A stretch of 64,000 bases of DNA from a virus. A model generated the notes under the pieces. The model saw only the letters and a list, made by a program, of their open reading frames with translations. It was not told the origin of the DNA and did no database searches. The DNA is taken from positions 91,229-155,228 of the IMG/VR virus record IMGVR_UViG_3300032236_001530; one strand, given 5' to 3'. The position numbers and the translations under genes are program-made. Below, piece by piece: positions 8,661 to 18,047 of the stretch; the stretch's first letter is position 1; each line of letters starts with the position of its first letter.

Positions 8661-9146
8661 ATGGACATAACATCACTATCTCAATTAAATTACAACTCAA
8701 CAACTAAGTTGTTTAATGTTTATTATCCTCAATTTATTTATACTAAGAGTAGTCTTTATACATATGTTGTTCAGGGTGGTGAAGAGATGAGAATTGATTT
8801 GGTTATGTTATCTATGTATAACAACGATGATTCGGTTTTGAGTAGCATTGATGTTATATTATTTATTAATGGTATTGATAACCCTTTAAATATTTATGAA
8901 GGTGATACTCTTTACTACCCACCACAAGAATCTTTAGATAGTTATAGATATGTGTTTGAAGAAGGTAGCACACCAGGTCAAAATATTAGACAAGCTCTTG
9001 CTGTTCCTAATAAAACAACGGTTAAGGATAGTAGTAGAAAGAAATTTGTTGATAATGGATTCTCTCTACCACCTGTTGTTTTGGATGAGACCAAATCACC
9101 GGTTAGATTAGAGAATGGTAATATTGTTATCGGTGGATTAAATTAA
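8661..9146 (+). CDS. LysM-like baseplate wedge protein, gp53-like
   Basis: 161 residues. The stretch F-I-N-G-I-D-N-P-L-N-I-Y-E-G-D-T-L-Y-Y-P-P (about residues 73-93) matches the 'N-P-L-x-x-x-E-G-x-x-L-x-x-P' pattern of LysM-like folds found in tail proteins and in T4 gp53. It lies between two structural genes, 15 bases after the first and 7 before the second. A baseplate wedge role is inferred from motif and neighbourhood. Confidence 0.5.
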   Translation: MDITSLSQLNYNSTTKLFNVYYPQFIYTKSSLYTYVVQGGEEMRIDLVMLSMYNNDDSVLSSIDVILFINGIDNPLNIYEGDTLYYPPQESLDSYRYVFEEGSTPGQNIRQALAVPNKTTVKDSSRKKFVDNGFSLPPVVLDETKSPVRLENGNIVIGGLN

Positions 9147-9153
9147 TTAAGTT

Positions 9154-10722
9154 ATGGCAGATCAATTATTAAAAGCGGTTAGAATTACTGATAATATAAA
9201 ACTTGAGGTCTATCAGCAAGGTAGAAAAAGAAAGTACGCACTTTTTTATGATTCGGAAATGACAAAAAGTGAAAAGTATGATGTTTCATTAACAGATGAC
9301 CAAGTTATACAGGAAGCTTTGAGTATTTACAACATTAAATATGCTAATGATAATAAAACATTTAAAGTAATTCAAGATCCTTATAAAGACCCTTTTGTAC
9401 AAAGAACTTATGGTAATGGTGATAAAAGTCCTTACTATATAAATAACGGTTGTGGTATAAATATATTATGGGAAGGATATGCAAATTCAAGTCCAGTTAT
9501 TACTTCACAAAGTGATATTAACGATCCAAATGTTGCTAATAAGGTAGTTACAGTTTATTTACCAAGTGGATTCACTGAAAATAATGGTAAAGGTTATTTA
9601 GTATGGACAACAAATGGTTTTAATTATAGTGATAAGGTTAATATTGGTAATATATCTAACTTTGGAAGTTATGTAGAAGATCATTCAATTGTTGACATTA
9701 TTATATCTAGATTTCAGTCGGATGTAAAAACCTTACATGGTCTAAGTGAATATGATTTAAAACTTTGCTCTCCTGATACAGAGTCTTGTTCTATTATTAC
9801 ATATAAAAGTCCATTAGAAGCCCCAAAGAGTACAAATGCCCAATTAGTAGCTGCTCAGACTCCACCAAGTCCTACACAATCAATACCTAAAATAAAGTTC
9901 ACAATAGATGGTCTTGGTGATACTATACAAGTAAAAGCTAAAACAGACTTAGACACATTTACTGTCTGGACTGGTCCTATACCTAAACCAGCTGACCAAA
10001 TAGATCAATTTGATAACTTAGGTGAGTTAGACCCAGAATATACAGAGTCGAGTTATGCTGGATTTGAAGAAACTGGTATTGATTATCAAACTTGGAAAGT
10101 ACAAGATGCTGTTTCAAATGGTCAGGAAGATTGTAGCCAACCACCTACACAAGTTGGTACTCCTGCTAATGTTAAGCTAACAACAACTTATAACGATTTG
10201 ATGAATTTAGCTGGTAGATGTGCTAGAGAACTTGGTAAAAATAATAGAGTTAATGCTGACAACTTAAAGAAAGGTTATACACCTGGAATACATGGTTTAT
10301 GTCCTCAGGGAACTCAAGCAGTTTTGTATGCTTTAACAGGTATAAAGGCTCTTGGACAACTAGTTGGTAATGCTGACTGGTTCTCATTTAAATCTCCTAC
10401 TCTACCAGGTGGTGGTGATGGTAAAGGAAATTTATCTAACACTGGTTATTATAATCAAAAAGTCAAAATATCACAAAATAGTGGATCATGGAAAGGTACT
10501 TATTTAACAGATTCAAGTCAGTGGCAAGTAGGTGATGTTATAGCTATGGGTTATGTTGGTAAAGAATATGGTCACATTCAATGTTATACTGGATATTGTT
10601 GGCAAAGTGACTTTAAGCAAAATGCTATACAGCAAAATCATGTTGATGTAAATTCTGTTGCTCTTTGGAGACTAAATGATAAAGGCTTACAAGCGATAAA
10701 AAATCTTAGTGCTGTTGCATAA
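9154..10722 (+). CDS. Baseplate protein with C-terminal CHAP/NlpC-like hydrolase domain
   Basis: 522 residues. Residues 1-220 are a structural region. Residues 220-340 are linker-like, with S-P-T-Q-S and an E-Y-T-E-S-x-x-x-G-x-E-E-T motif that recurs in the lysozyme gene at 15164. Residues 345-522 look like a cysteine amidase/endopeptidase of the CHAP or NlpC/P60 type: C383 in G-L-C-P-Q-G-T-Q at a helix start, then G-D-V-I-A-M-G and H474 in Y-G-H-I-Q-C-Y. Such domains cleave peptidoglycan stem peptides or amides. In the baseplate it would open the wall during infection. It ends at a strong terminator. Confidence 0.6.
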   Translation: MADQLLKAVRITDNIKLEVYQQGRKRKYALFYDSEMTKSEKYDVSLTDDQVIQEALSIYNIKYANDNKTFKVIQDPYKDPFVQRTYGNGDKSPYYINNGCGINILWEGYANSSPVITSQSDINDPNVANKVVTVYLPSGFTENNGKGYLVWTTNGFNYSDKVNIGNISNFGSYVEDHSIVDIIISRFQSDVKTLHGLSEYDLKLCSPDTESCSIITYKSPLEAPKSTNAQLVAAQTPPSPTQSIPKIKFTIDGLGDTIQVKAKTDLDTFTVWTGPIPKPADQIDQFDNLGELDPEYTESSYAGFEETGIDYQTWKVQDAVSNGQEDCSQPPTQVGTPANVKLTTTYNDLMNLAGRCARELGKNNRVNADNLKKGYTPGIHGLCPQGTQAVLYALTGIKALGQLVGNADWFSFKSPTLPGGGDGKGNLSNTGYYNQKVKISQNSGSWKGTYLTDSSQWQVGDVIAMGYVGKEYGHIQCYTGYCWQSDFKQNAIQQNHVDVNSVALWRLNDKGLQAIKNLSAVA

Positions 10723-10755
10723 AAAAACCCACTCAATGAGTGGGTTAAATTTTTT
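10721..10755. terminator. Bidirectional hairpin terminator
   Basis: Stem AACCCACT - CAATG - AGTGGGTT with an A tract before and a T-rich tract after. It lies between the convergent baseplate gene and the Lys-rich minus-strand gene. Confidence 0.8.
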
Positions 10756-10765
10756 AATAAAAAAC

Positions 10766-11125
10766 TTACTTATCAGTTTTCTTATTAGAATTTTTTGGCT
10801 TACTAGGCTTACTAGGTTTTTTATCAGTCTTAGTAGTAGTTTTTGCTTTAGTAACTTTTTTCTCTACTGATTTAACTTCTTCAGTTGCTTTTTCAGCTAC
10901 TGATTTAACTTTAGCTTTGATTTCTTTAGCTGTAACCTTTTTTTCTTCAGCAATCTCCGCAAGTCTAGTTTCTATAGCCTTTGTAGCTGACTCAACATCA
11001 ACTTTAGATACTTCAACATCTTTTTTCACTTCCGTTTTTATTTCAGCAATAACCGGAGTAATTTTAGCTTCAACTTGTTCTTCAGCTTTCTTAAACCAAC
11101 CTTTGATTGTGTTCCAAATACTCAT
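10766..11125 (-). CDS. Lys/Ala/Glu-rich coiled-coil protein with basic tail
   Basis: 119 residues. An amphipathic N-terminal helix (SIWNTIKGWFKKAEEQ) is followed by a long Ala/Lys/Glu/Val heptad-like region (about 20-90) and a Lys/Ser/Pro/Thr tail (T-K-T-D-K-K-P-S-K-P-S-K). The composition recalls histone H1-like or DNA-compacting proteins, but similar sequences occur in phasin-like and scaffolding proteins. It is monocistronic; upstream on the minus strand lies a GAATATATAATA promoter-like element. Confidence 0.6.
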   Translation of the reverse strand: MSIWNTIKGWFKKAEEQVEAKITPVIAEIKTEVKKDVEVSKVDVESATKAIETRLAEIAEEKKVTAKEIKAKVKSVAEKATEEVKSVEKKVTKAKTTTKTDKKPSKPSKPKNSNKKTDK

Positions 11126-11215
11126 AGTTTAAATTATTTTTTATTATATATTCACTTTCTTTTCTTCCCTCTATAAAAAACCTCATAAAAACCACAATTT
11201 TAAACAAGAGCCTTA

Positions 11216-11230
11216 TTTTAATATATAATA
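11216..11230 (+). promoter_or_regulatory. Late-type promoter candidate for the helicase gene
   Basis: TTTTAATATATAATA ending 5 bases before ATG 11236. Clear match to the repeated element. Confidence 0.6.
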
Positions 11231-11235
11231 ATAAG

Positions 11236-12846
11236 ATGAAATTTAGATATGACAAAGAAAAAGAAGAAATAGTTGTATCTGAGGCCACAAGAATTGAATA
11301 TCATCAATTAGGTCTTTGGTTAACACGACATGTAAAGGGGTATAGATATATGCCCGCCTTTAAGATGGGTGTGTGGAATGGTCAACAATCTTATTTCAAA
11401 AATGGTCGTATCAACTTAGGTCTTTGGAAAGAAGCAATGAGAGGTTGTAAAGAAATTGATGCTCCTTTTATTTTAGAAAACAAAGATGACTTTCCTCTAA
11501 ATAGAGATGTTACTTTAGAAGGTGTTAGAGAATTTTGTAAAGAGTATTTTAAAACACATAAAGTAAGAACTAAGTCAGGTGAGTGGGTTCCATTTATGCC
11601 GTATGACCACCAAATTGAATCAGCATATAAAATATTAAAAAATAGATACTGTATGGCTGAGGTTGCTACATCAGGTGGTAAATCTCTAATCATATCAATT
11701 GTTATTTTTTACACACTTAAAAATATAAACCCTAAGGCTAAATTTTTAATTATAGTTCCTTCTATTACACTAGTAACTCAATTTTATGATAATATTGTAG
11801 AATATAATATGGGTGTTAATAATATCTTAGAGATGAGAGAAAAGAAAATAGATCATATCTTAAATGATTCTCACTTACCTTGCGATATTAGAATTGAAGA
11901 AGTAATGTCCGAAAGACCTCGTAAGTGGTCTGGTACATTAGATGCTAATGTTTATATTGGTACTTATCAATCTTTGGAGAAATGGCCCAAAGAGTTCTTC
12001 AAACAATTTCACACAGTTGTTACTGATGAGGCTCATGGTGCTAAAGCAAAAACAATAACAACTATTTTAGGTCATACTTTTCATTCAGCTTACTCAAGAT
12101 TTGGTGTTTCTGGTACATTTCCTGAAGAAAACACTTGTGAGATACTAACCATTCAATCTGTTTTAGGTCCTAAGATTACTGAGGTATCTGCTATGGAACT
12201 TAAAGAAAAAGGTATTATCACTCCAATGGATGTTCGTGTTGTTATTATGAATCATGAGGACTTAGAATTTGACGATAGAATGACTCAAATAAGAAAAGGT
12301 GGTTATGGTAAAGAAGCCTTTGAATTGGAAAAAGATTACATACATCAATCCGGTAAAAGATTAGAATTTATTAAGAAGATTGTTAATAAATGTGATTCTA
12401 ATACTCTTTTATTATTTCATACTATTGAGTATGGTCAACAAATATTTAATACCTTGAGTAAGGATTTAACCGATAAAGAGTTTTATTATATTGATGGTGA
12501 GATATCGGGTAAGAAAAGAGAAGAGATTAAGAAACTAATGGAAGTAACTGATGGTAAAGTTAAAGTACTTGTTGCTTCTTATGGCACTTTATCAACCGGT
12601 GTTTCTATCAATGCTATCTTTAATGTAATATTTGCCGACTCATTCAAATCAGAACAAATTATAATTCAATCAATAGGTCGTGCATTACGTTTACATGATG
12701 ATAAAAAGAAAGCAAATATCTTTGACCTTGTTGATGTTTTCTCAAGTAGGGAGATGTCTAATATACTTTACAAACATTTTAAGGAACGTGAGAAGTTCTA
12801 TATCAAGAGAGGATATCCATATAAAATAATTAAAGTTAATATTTAA
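11236..12846 (+). CDS. uvsW: UvsW-like SF2 DNA helicase
   Basis: 536 residues, close in size to T4 UvsW. An N-terminal region of about 120 residues precedes the helicase core: Q-motif like Y-D-H-Q, Walker A A144-T-S-G-G-K149-S, motif II D264-E-A-H, motif III S-G-T-F, and C-terminal helicase motifs S-Y-G-T-L-S-T-G and Q-S-I-G-R-A-L-R. T4 UvsW unwinds branched DNA and R-loops and moves replication from origin-dependent to recombination-dependent initiation. A good late-type promoter lies directly upstream, as expected for the late-expressed T4 counterpart. Next is a baseplate gene on the same strand. Confidence 0.88.
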   Translation: MKFRYDKEKEEIVVSEATRIEYHQLGLWLTRHVKGYRYMPAFKMGVWNGQQSYFKNGRINLGLWKEAMRGCKEIDAPFILENKDDFPLNRDVTLEGVREFCKEYFKTHKVRTKSGEWVPFMPYDHQIESAYKILKNRYCMAEVATSGGKSLIISIVIFYTLKNINPKAKFLIIVPSITLVTQFYDNIVEYNMGVNNILEMREKKIDHILNDSHLPCDIRIEEVMSERPRKWSGTLDANVYIGTYQSLEKWPKEFFKQFHTVVTDEAHGAKAKTITTILGHTFHSAYSRFGVSGTFPEENTCEILTIQSVLGPKITEVSAMELKEKGIITPMDVRVVIMNHEDLEFDDRMTQIRKGGYGKEAFELEKDYIHQSGKRLEFIKKIVNKCDSNTLLLFHTIEYGQQIFNTLSKDLTDKEFYYIDGEISGKKREEIKKLMEVTDGKVKVLVASYGTLSTGVSINAIFNVIFADSFKSEQIIIQSIGRALRLHDDKKKANIFDLVDVFSSREMSNILYKHFKEREKFYIKRGYPYKIIKVNI

Positions 12847-12866
12847 CAGATACCCAGAGTTCATTC

Positions 12867-12880
12867 TTTTTAATATATAA
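12867..12880 (+). promoter_or_regulatory. Late-type promoter candidate for the baseplate hub
   Basis: TTTTAATATATAAA-type element (12867-12880) 22 bases before ATG 12903, after the helicase stop. Confidence 0.6.
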
Positions 12881-12902
12881 ATCAAAATAAAAAGAATGAG
12901 AA

Positions 12903-15149
12903 ATGGCTGTATATAGTGCCAAGTTAATATCAACAGTTGGTGTTCCACCAGTTCAAATAACCTTTGATTTATTCAAAGATAACGTTCTTTTTAAAAACTA
13001 TGCTGATACTTCAGGATTCACATTCAAGAAATCAGATAAACTATTTTACATAGTAGCTGGTGATTATTTTTGGACCGGTGCTGGTAAGTGGATTGGACCG
13101 GGACCAGAGGCTGATATTGCAAAGGATGCTAAAATAAATATTGATGGTTATACATTTTCTGATCCAACACCACCAACTAGTCAACAAGTGGGTGGTTCTG
13201 CTAGTGGTGCTGCAAATGCGGTTGTTCCTAAAAAGCCAATCAATAAATTCATAACAGGTAAAGTAACAATCACAAAGAAAAGTGGACCAGGTGAAATAAC
13301 TGGTGTGACTGAACTTGAACTATCAGATAGTGGTAACACTGGAACAACAAACGTGACGTTCAAAGGTCTACAATTTACCGACCCTGGTGATTATGTTTTG
13401 TCTATAACTTGCACATCAGGTGAAGTAGAACCAATGGAATTAAAAGTTACTGTTCTTAACTCAGATGCTGTGATTGCTCAGCCAGAAAGTAAAGGTAGTA
13501 ATACTGAACAAAAACCAATAGATGGTAACAGACCAATTATAGCTCAAATAGATAAACCAACAATTAAAGTCCCACCTATTACAATTAAACAGGACGGAAC
13601 TGGTAATAGTGGTCAGGGTGCTTATACAAAAGGACTGGGTTATACCCCACTTATTTGGTATAAAGGATTTGCAATAGAAGAAAGATATATTTCTACTTTA
13701 AGATTATATCATGTTGGTTTGGTTCCTAAAATTGAATTTACATTTGAGGATACTAAAGATATATTAAAAGGCACAACAACACCTACTGATGATTCTACCA
13801 TTGATTTATTTTTGAACTCAAGTTCAAAAAACTTAAAGTCGATTCATATGGTCTTCAAAATTGAAAGTTTTGACCAAGGTGCCGAAAAAGCAAGTCAAAA
13901 ATATACTATTGTAGGCACTGTTAATATTCCCAATCTTTATCTTGTTGGTAATAATTCATATAACGATACATCTTTTAATTCTTTGAGAAAGATTTGCGGT
14001 GAATTAGAGATAGGCTTTAATTCAAATATAACAAATACTGATGATAAGATGGCTTGGAGAAATCCAAATAAAAAGATATTCGAATTCATGGATGATATTG
14101 TATCAAGGTCTTATATTTCGGATGAGTCTTTTATGGTTGGTTACATAGACTACTACTACTGTTTTAATTATGTTGATATTGAAAAAGAAATGAATAGAGA
14201 TGCTTCAAATGATGTTGGTATAAACACCGCGGGTCTTTCTGAGCAATCCAATGCTGATGAGACTCAAAGAATTGTACCTTTAAAGTTGACAAATGATCAA
14301 GCACAAACATCATCATCTAATTTTATTGGTTCTGTCGTTAGGGTAAATGATTCAACTAAAAAGTCATTAAAAGAAGGATATGCTACTGTGACCAAGTTTT
14401 ATGATAGGATTAAAAAGCAGTTTTTAGTTTTTACAGTTGACTCAACAACATCAGACGGTAGTAAATCCATAATTCTTAAAGGTGCTGAATATGATGATAA
14501 GTATCAAAAAGCAAATGTTAAGCACAAATTTGCAGGAAAAATAGATACAGATAATGTTCATAATAACTTTAATTATTCAGCTACTCAAAACAGAATAAAC
14601 TTAAATAATTTAAATAAGATTGCACTTAATGTTAATCTACCAAATGCTAATTGGAATTTATATAAATTTCAAAAAGTTGATGTTCAGTTAATTAATAAAT
14701 CATCGACATTTGCTAACCCTAGTATTATGGATCATAGATATTCTGGCTATTATATTATAGCTGATATAGAGTATATTTGGAGTAAGGGTAAGATGTCTCA
14801 AAATTTAAGATTAGTTAGAAAAGAACTTAATAAAACACCGGATGAGATTAAAAATGCACCACCTGTTCAAACAAAACCAGAGGTTAAAGAAAATAACTTT
14901 AACCCAACAGGTACATCATCTGTTGTACCAGCACCAAATTCTGTCTACAATATTGGTCAGACTTATTTAGTACAGGATAAGAATGGTAAGTTGTATAACC
15001 TTACTGTAACTAAACTTTTGGATGATGGTTTACAGGTTACTGGTACATTAAAAGAATCGCCGGTTGGTGCTTCGGCTAGTGGTCCTAATACATCACCGGT
15101 TGGTACAAATACATCAATTAACCCAGCTACACAATCTACTAGCTTATAA
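12903..15149 (+). CDS. Baseplate hub protein, gp27/gpD-like
   Basis: 748 residues. Residues 1-230 are beta-rich, with an Ig-like stretch (G-D-Y-V-L-S-I-T-C-T-S-G) and a Pro/Gln-rich linker. Residues 245-660 resemble the hub domain of gp27 and late-control-D proteins: long beta segments, a helical I-F-E-F-M-D-D-I-V-S-R-S stretch and a G-Y-Y-I-I-A-D-I-E-Y-I-W return strand. The C-terminus is a Pro/Thr/Ser linker ending P-A-T-Q-S-T-S. The following genes encode a lysozyme and an OB-domain spike protein, the expected neighbours of a hub. The T4 counterpart is inferred. Confidence 0.6.
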   Translation: MAVYSAKLISTVGVPPVQITFDLFKDNVLFKNYADTSGFTFKKSDKLFYIVAGDYFWTGAGKWIGPGPEADIAKDAKINIDGYTFSDPTPPTSQQVGGSASGAANAVVPKKPINKFITGKVTITKKSGPGEITGVTELELSDSGNTGTTNVTFKGLQFTDPGDYVLSITCTSGEVEPMELKVTVLNSDAVIAQPESKGSNTEQKPIDGNRPIIAQIDKPTIKVPPITIKQDGTGNSGQGAYTKGLGYTPLIWYKGFAIEERYISTLRLYHVGLVPKIEFTFEDTKDILKGTTTPTDDSTIDLFLNSSSKNLKSIHMVFKIESFDQGAEKASQKYTIVGTVNIPNLYLVGNNSYNDTSFNSLRKICGELEIGFNSNITNTDDKMAWRNPNKKIFEFMDDIVSRSYISDESFMVGYIDYYYCFNYVDIEKEMNRDASNDVGINTAGLSEQSNADETQRIVPLKLTNDQAQTSSSNFIGSVVRVNDSTKKSLKEGYATVTKFYDRIKKQFLVFTVDSTTSDGSKSIILKGAEYDDKYQKANVKHKFAGKIDTDNVHNNFNYSATQNRINLNNLNKIALNVNLPNANWNLYKFQKVDVQLINKSSTFANPSIMDHRYSGYYIIADIEYIWSKGKMSQNLRLVRKELNKTPDEIKNAPPVQTKPEVKENNFNPTGTSSVVPAPNSVYNIGQTYLVQDKNGKLYNLTVTKLLDDGLQVTGTLKESPVGASASGPNTSPVGTNTSINPATQSTSL

Positions 15150-15163
15150 AATAATATAAATAA

Positions 15164-16027
15164 ATGGCAACACAAAGTTTAAATATTACAACACCTGTTA
15201 CAAATCCACCTTTGGATAAGATTCAACAACCTCAAGAAGTTGGCTATACATTTAATGTTGAGAAGAAAGACACATTTGTTATCGTTGGTGGTTCTATGAG
15301 TGGTGTGCAATTCACTATTGTTCCAAATGATGGTGTTGTTTATATAACTAATGATAGTATTAATAATAACACTGAAGATGAGTTAGGAGATGAATATACT
15401 GAGAGTCAATTTTCTGGTGTTGAGGAAACTGCCGTTAAACTAGAATACACCCCAAGTCCTGATGATAAACAAGCTGTTATTACTGATACAAAATCACTAG
15501 ATGGTCCAGTTGAAATAACCAAACCTAAAGATGGTAGTATGACTGTTAGTTTACAAGGTTTGCGTAATTTGAAAAAACATGAAGGATCTAGGAGTACTGT
15601 TTATGATGACAAAACGGGTAAATCAATATCTTCCTGGAATGAATGTATTGGTTTCCCAACTATTGGAGTTGGTCATCTTATCCAAAATAATGAAAAATCA
15701 GCATTTAGTAAATTCCTAAAACCAGGTGCAATGAGTGATAGTGAGATAGATAATTTATTATTAAAAGATTTACAAGAAAGAATTAACGGTTTAAATAAAA
15801 AGCTAAAAGTTAAAGTAAGTCAAAATCAATTCGATTCTCTTTTATCTATGGGATTTAATACAGGTTTTGCTAATCCTAGTTTCTTAAAAGCTATTGATTT
15901 GACAAACCAAGGTAGATTCAAGGATGCTTCTGAACAAATAAGAAGTGGTCCAAAAACTTCTAAAGGTGTTGTCTTGGCTGGTCTAGAGAGAAGAAGAAAT
16001 GATGAAGCTAATACTTATATAGCTTAA
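15164..16027 (+). CDS. Baseplate-associated T4-type lysozyme (GH24)
   Basis: 287 residues. Residues 1-125 are a structural or linker region that includes E-Y-T-E-S-Q-F-S-G-V-E-E-T, also found in the gene at 9154. Residues 130-287 are a GH24 muramidase: catalytic E140 in K-K-H-E-G-S, D149 in V-Y-D-D-K, T166 in F-P-T-I-G-V-G-H, and the helical S-F-x-x-x-x-F-N-x-G region. It cleaves the beta-1,4 bond between MurNAc and GlcNAc. In T4 the tail lysozyme is part of gp5; here it is a separate gene between the hub and spike genes, so it probably joins the baseplate and acts at entry rather than at lysis. Confidence 0.85.
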   Translation: MATQSLNITTPVTNPPLDKIQQPQEVGYTFNVEKKDTFVIVGGSMSGVQFTIVPNDGVVYITNDSINNNTEDELGDEYTESQFSGVEETAVKLEYTPSPDDKQAVITDTKSLDGPVEITKPKDGSMTVSLQGLRNLKKHEGSRSTVYDDKTGKSISSWNECIGFPTIGVGHLIQNNEKSAFSKFLKPGAMSDSEIDNLLLKDLQERINGLNKKLKVKVSQNQFDSLLSMGFNTGFANPSFLKAIDLTNQGRFKDASEQIRSGPKTSKGVVLAGLERRRNDEANTYIA

Positions 16028-16031
16028 TAAA

Positions 16032-16043
16032 TTTAATATATAG
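16032..16043 (+). promoter_or_regulatory. Late-type promoter candidate
   Basis: TTTAATATATAG four bases before ATG 16048. Confidence 0.5.
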
Positions 16044-16047
16044 TTTT

Positions 16048-18015
16048 ATGAGTATTTTTAGTAGTGATTCGGTTAGCTCAATAAGTTCAAATGCAATTGA
16101 TGCCGCAAAAGGCACAGTTACTGGCGTTGTTAGTTCGATAAACGGAATAAGTAAAACTGATGGTATTAGTCCAATCTCACTAATAGGTAGAGGTGGTGTT
16201 AGAGAAAAGCCAGGTTTTACTCCAAATGAATCATATGCTTCTAATTTAGGTAATAAAGGTACATCAAGTGGTCATTCTAATGATACCTGGTTTGGTGTTT
16301 TACTAAGCACTCACCCTGATTACTCTGGTACTAATACCACAAATACAAAACCTTTATCTACAATAGATAGATTTGAAAAGTCAAAATCCTATCCAAATTT
16401 TTCAAGTGAAATAATAGATCCTTCTAATCATTTTTCTACAAGAGACTACTATAATTTATTTGGCGATTTATCAACAGACTATTTTAAACATGGTTTATAT
16501 GAATACACACCATTAAGACCTGATAAAAATAATAGAGAAGTCTGGGATGGTAAAGAAGAATACCCTTTAAGATTAGCTCAGTTTAAGACTACTCCTTTTG
16601 AGAATAACGACCCTGTTTTATTTGGATTTGAAATAGTTATAGACGCTGTTAGTTCACCTTTATTAAATGGTGCAGTTGAAGATTTTATAAATCAATTTAG
16701 TTCAATAAGTGAGGTTGGTGCTAGAAAATATGTTATTGCTGATTTTAAAGAACAATTTAGTAAGTTATTTAAGACTAAGGGTAAAATATTTAGAGATAAT
16801 GGTGTGGATATAAAAACATCAATTAAAAATCAATATGTTGGTGATGATAAACAAACAACCATTTCAATGGCTGGTCATTTATCTTATTTATCTTATTATC
16901 TAAAAAAGGTGGCTGGTTTGGAAATGCTTATAGAGTCAAATACACCATCTAAAAAGAAATATTTAACAGATTATAGAAATGATGTTATTAAAATGACATT
17001 CGCTGAGGATATCTCTTTATCTATGGGTACTTTGGCACATCTTTATAAATTATTATATTGGTCAAAAGCAAATGGTAAGTATGTTATACCAGACAATCTA
17101 TTAAGATTTAATTGTAACATTATAGTATCAGAGGTTAGAAACTTAAATAGAGTTAGAAAAGCATTAGACACTCTTAATTTAGAAGTTGTTAAAGATAATG
17201 TAAGTAGACATGTTTACTCGTTGAAAGAATGTCAGTTATACTTTGACCAACCTGCTCACGAAGGTGAGATTGACCTATCGCAACCTACTAAGGATTTTGA
17301 TCAATTCGTAGTAACTATGGATTATAAATTTGTTAGCTCTAAATTTGAAAGATGGGTACCTAATGGCTTTGGATGGGGTATGTATGCTGGTTATGACAAC
17401 GGTGCAATGTGGAAGATAGGTAATCCTGGATCTAGAGGAACTCAGTCAACTGATAATGCTGGTACGATTAATGATAACTCTGTGCCTAAATTCTTTACAT
17501 CAAATATTAATCAATTTGGTCAAAATGGTGTTAAGATACCTTTAGTTTTAGAAGCATATGGTATATCAGCTGATTCTATATCAAAAGCACAAACTTCCGG
17601 TGCTAATGCAACAGATGGTGGTGCTGGTCCAAATGATACATCTAATACAGCTCCTAAAGATAATAGTAGAACACCTCAAAAGAAAACAGACTTTCAAAAC
17701 TTTATAGACAATTCTAAAAAAGCTAGTATTAAATTAGCAAAAAATTTAGAAAAAGCAGCTATAAAGGAATTACAAGGTCAAGTTAATATAAGACTTAGAT
17801 TGTTAAATAACACCTTAGATAAGCTTAGAAATGAAGCTGGTATAGGTAGAATGAGAGAACCAACTAATGTTTATAAAACATATAGTAATCCATTAGGTAT
17901 TTCATCTAACTTTTTCTTTGATGTTCATAATTCACTAAGAGATTTTGCTGGTGAGTCAGTTGGTGGTGCTTTAGGTGGAATATTAAAAGGTGGTAATAAC
18001 ACTACATTATTTTAA
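16048..18015 (+). CDS. Baseplate/tail-tube-like structural protein
   Basis: 655 residues. The N-terminus is Ser/Gly-rich. The middle (about 320-440) has the alternating pattern of a tail-tube-type domain, including R-F-N-C-N-I-I-V-S-E-V-R-N and F-V-V-T-M-D-Y-K-F-V. The C-terminus (about 560-600) is Lys/Ala-helical. Its position between lysozyme and spike suggests a tube initiator or cap of the gp48/gp54 kind. It was not assigned by homology to a single T4 protein. Confidence 0.58.
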   Translation: MSIFSSDSVSSISSNAIDAAKGTVTGVVSSINGISKTDGISPISLIGRGGVREKPGFTPNESYASNLGNKGTSSGHSNDTWFGVLLSTHPDYSGTNTTNTKPLSTIDRFEKSKSYPNFSSEIIDPSNHFSTRDYYNLFGDLSTDYFKHGLYEYTPLRPDKNNREVWDGKEEYPLRLAQFKTTPFENNDPVLFGFEIVIDAVSSPLLNGAVEDFINQFSSISEVGARKYVIADFKEQFSKLFKTKGKIFRDNGVDIKTSIKNQYVGDDKQTTISMAGHLSYLSYYLKKVAGLEMLIESNTPSKKKYLTDYRNDVIKMTFAEDISLSMGTLAHLYKLLYWSKANGKYVIPDNLLRFNCNIIVSEVRNLNRVRKALDTLNLEVVKDNVSRHVYSLKECQLYFDQPAHEGEIDLSQPTKDFDQFVVTMDYKFVSSKFERWVPNGFGWGMYAGYDNGAMWKIGNPGSRGTQSTDNAGTINDNSVPKFFTSNINQFGQNGVKIPLVLEAYGISADSISKAQTSGANATDGGAGPNDTSNTAPKDNSRTPQKKTDFQNFIDNSKKASIKLAKNLEKAAIKELQGQVNIRLRLLNNTLDKLRNEAGIGRMREPTNVYKTYSNPLGISSNFFFDVHNSLRDFAGESVGGALGGILKGGNNTTLF

Positions 18016-18030
18016 TACCAAAAGTGATAC

Positions 18031-18046
18031 TTTTTTATATATAATT
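18031..18046 (+). promoter_or_regulatory. Late-type promoter candidate
   Basis: TTTTTTATATATAATT just before ATG 18048. The core differs slightly from the consensus. Confidence 0.42.
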
Positions 18047-18047
18047 T

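Noticed and set aside
11091-11288. Minus-strand frame crossing the promoter region before the helicase gene
   Set aside because: Overlaps the helicase start and the Lys-rich gene, has low-complexity composition and no support as a gene.
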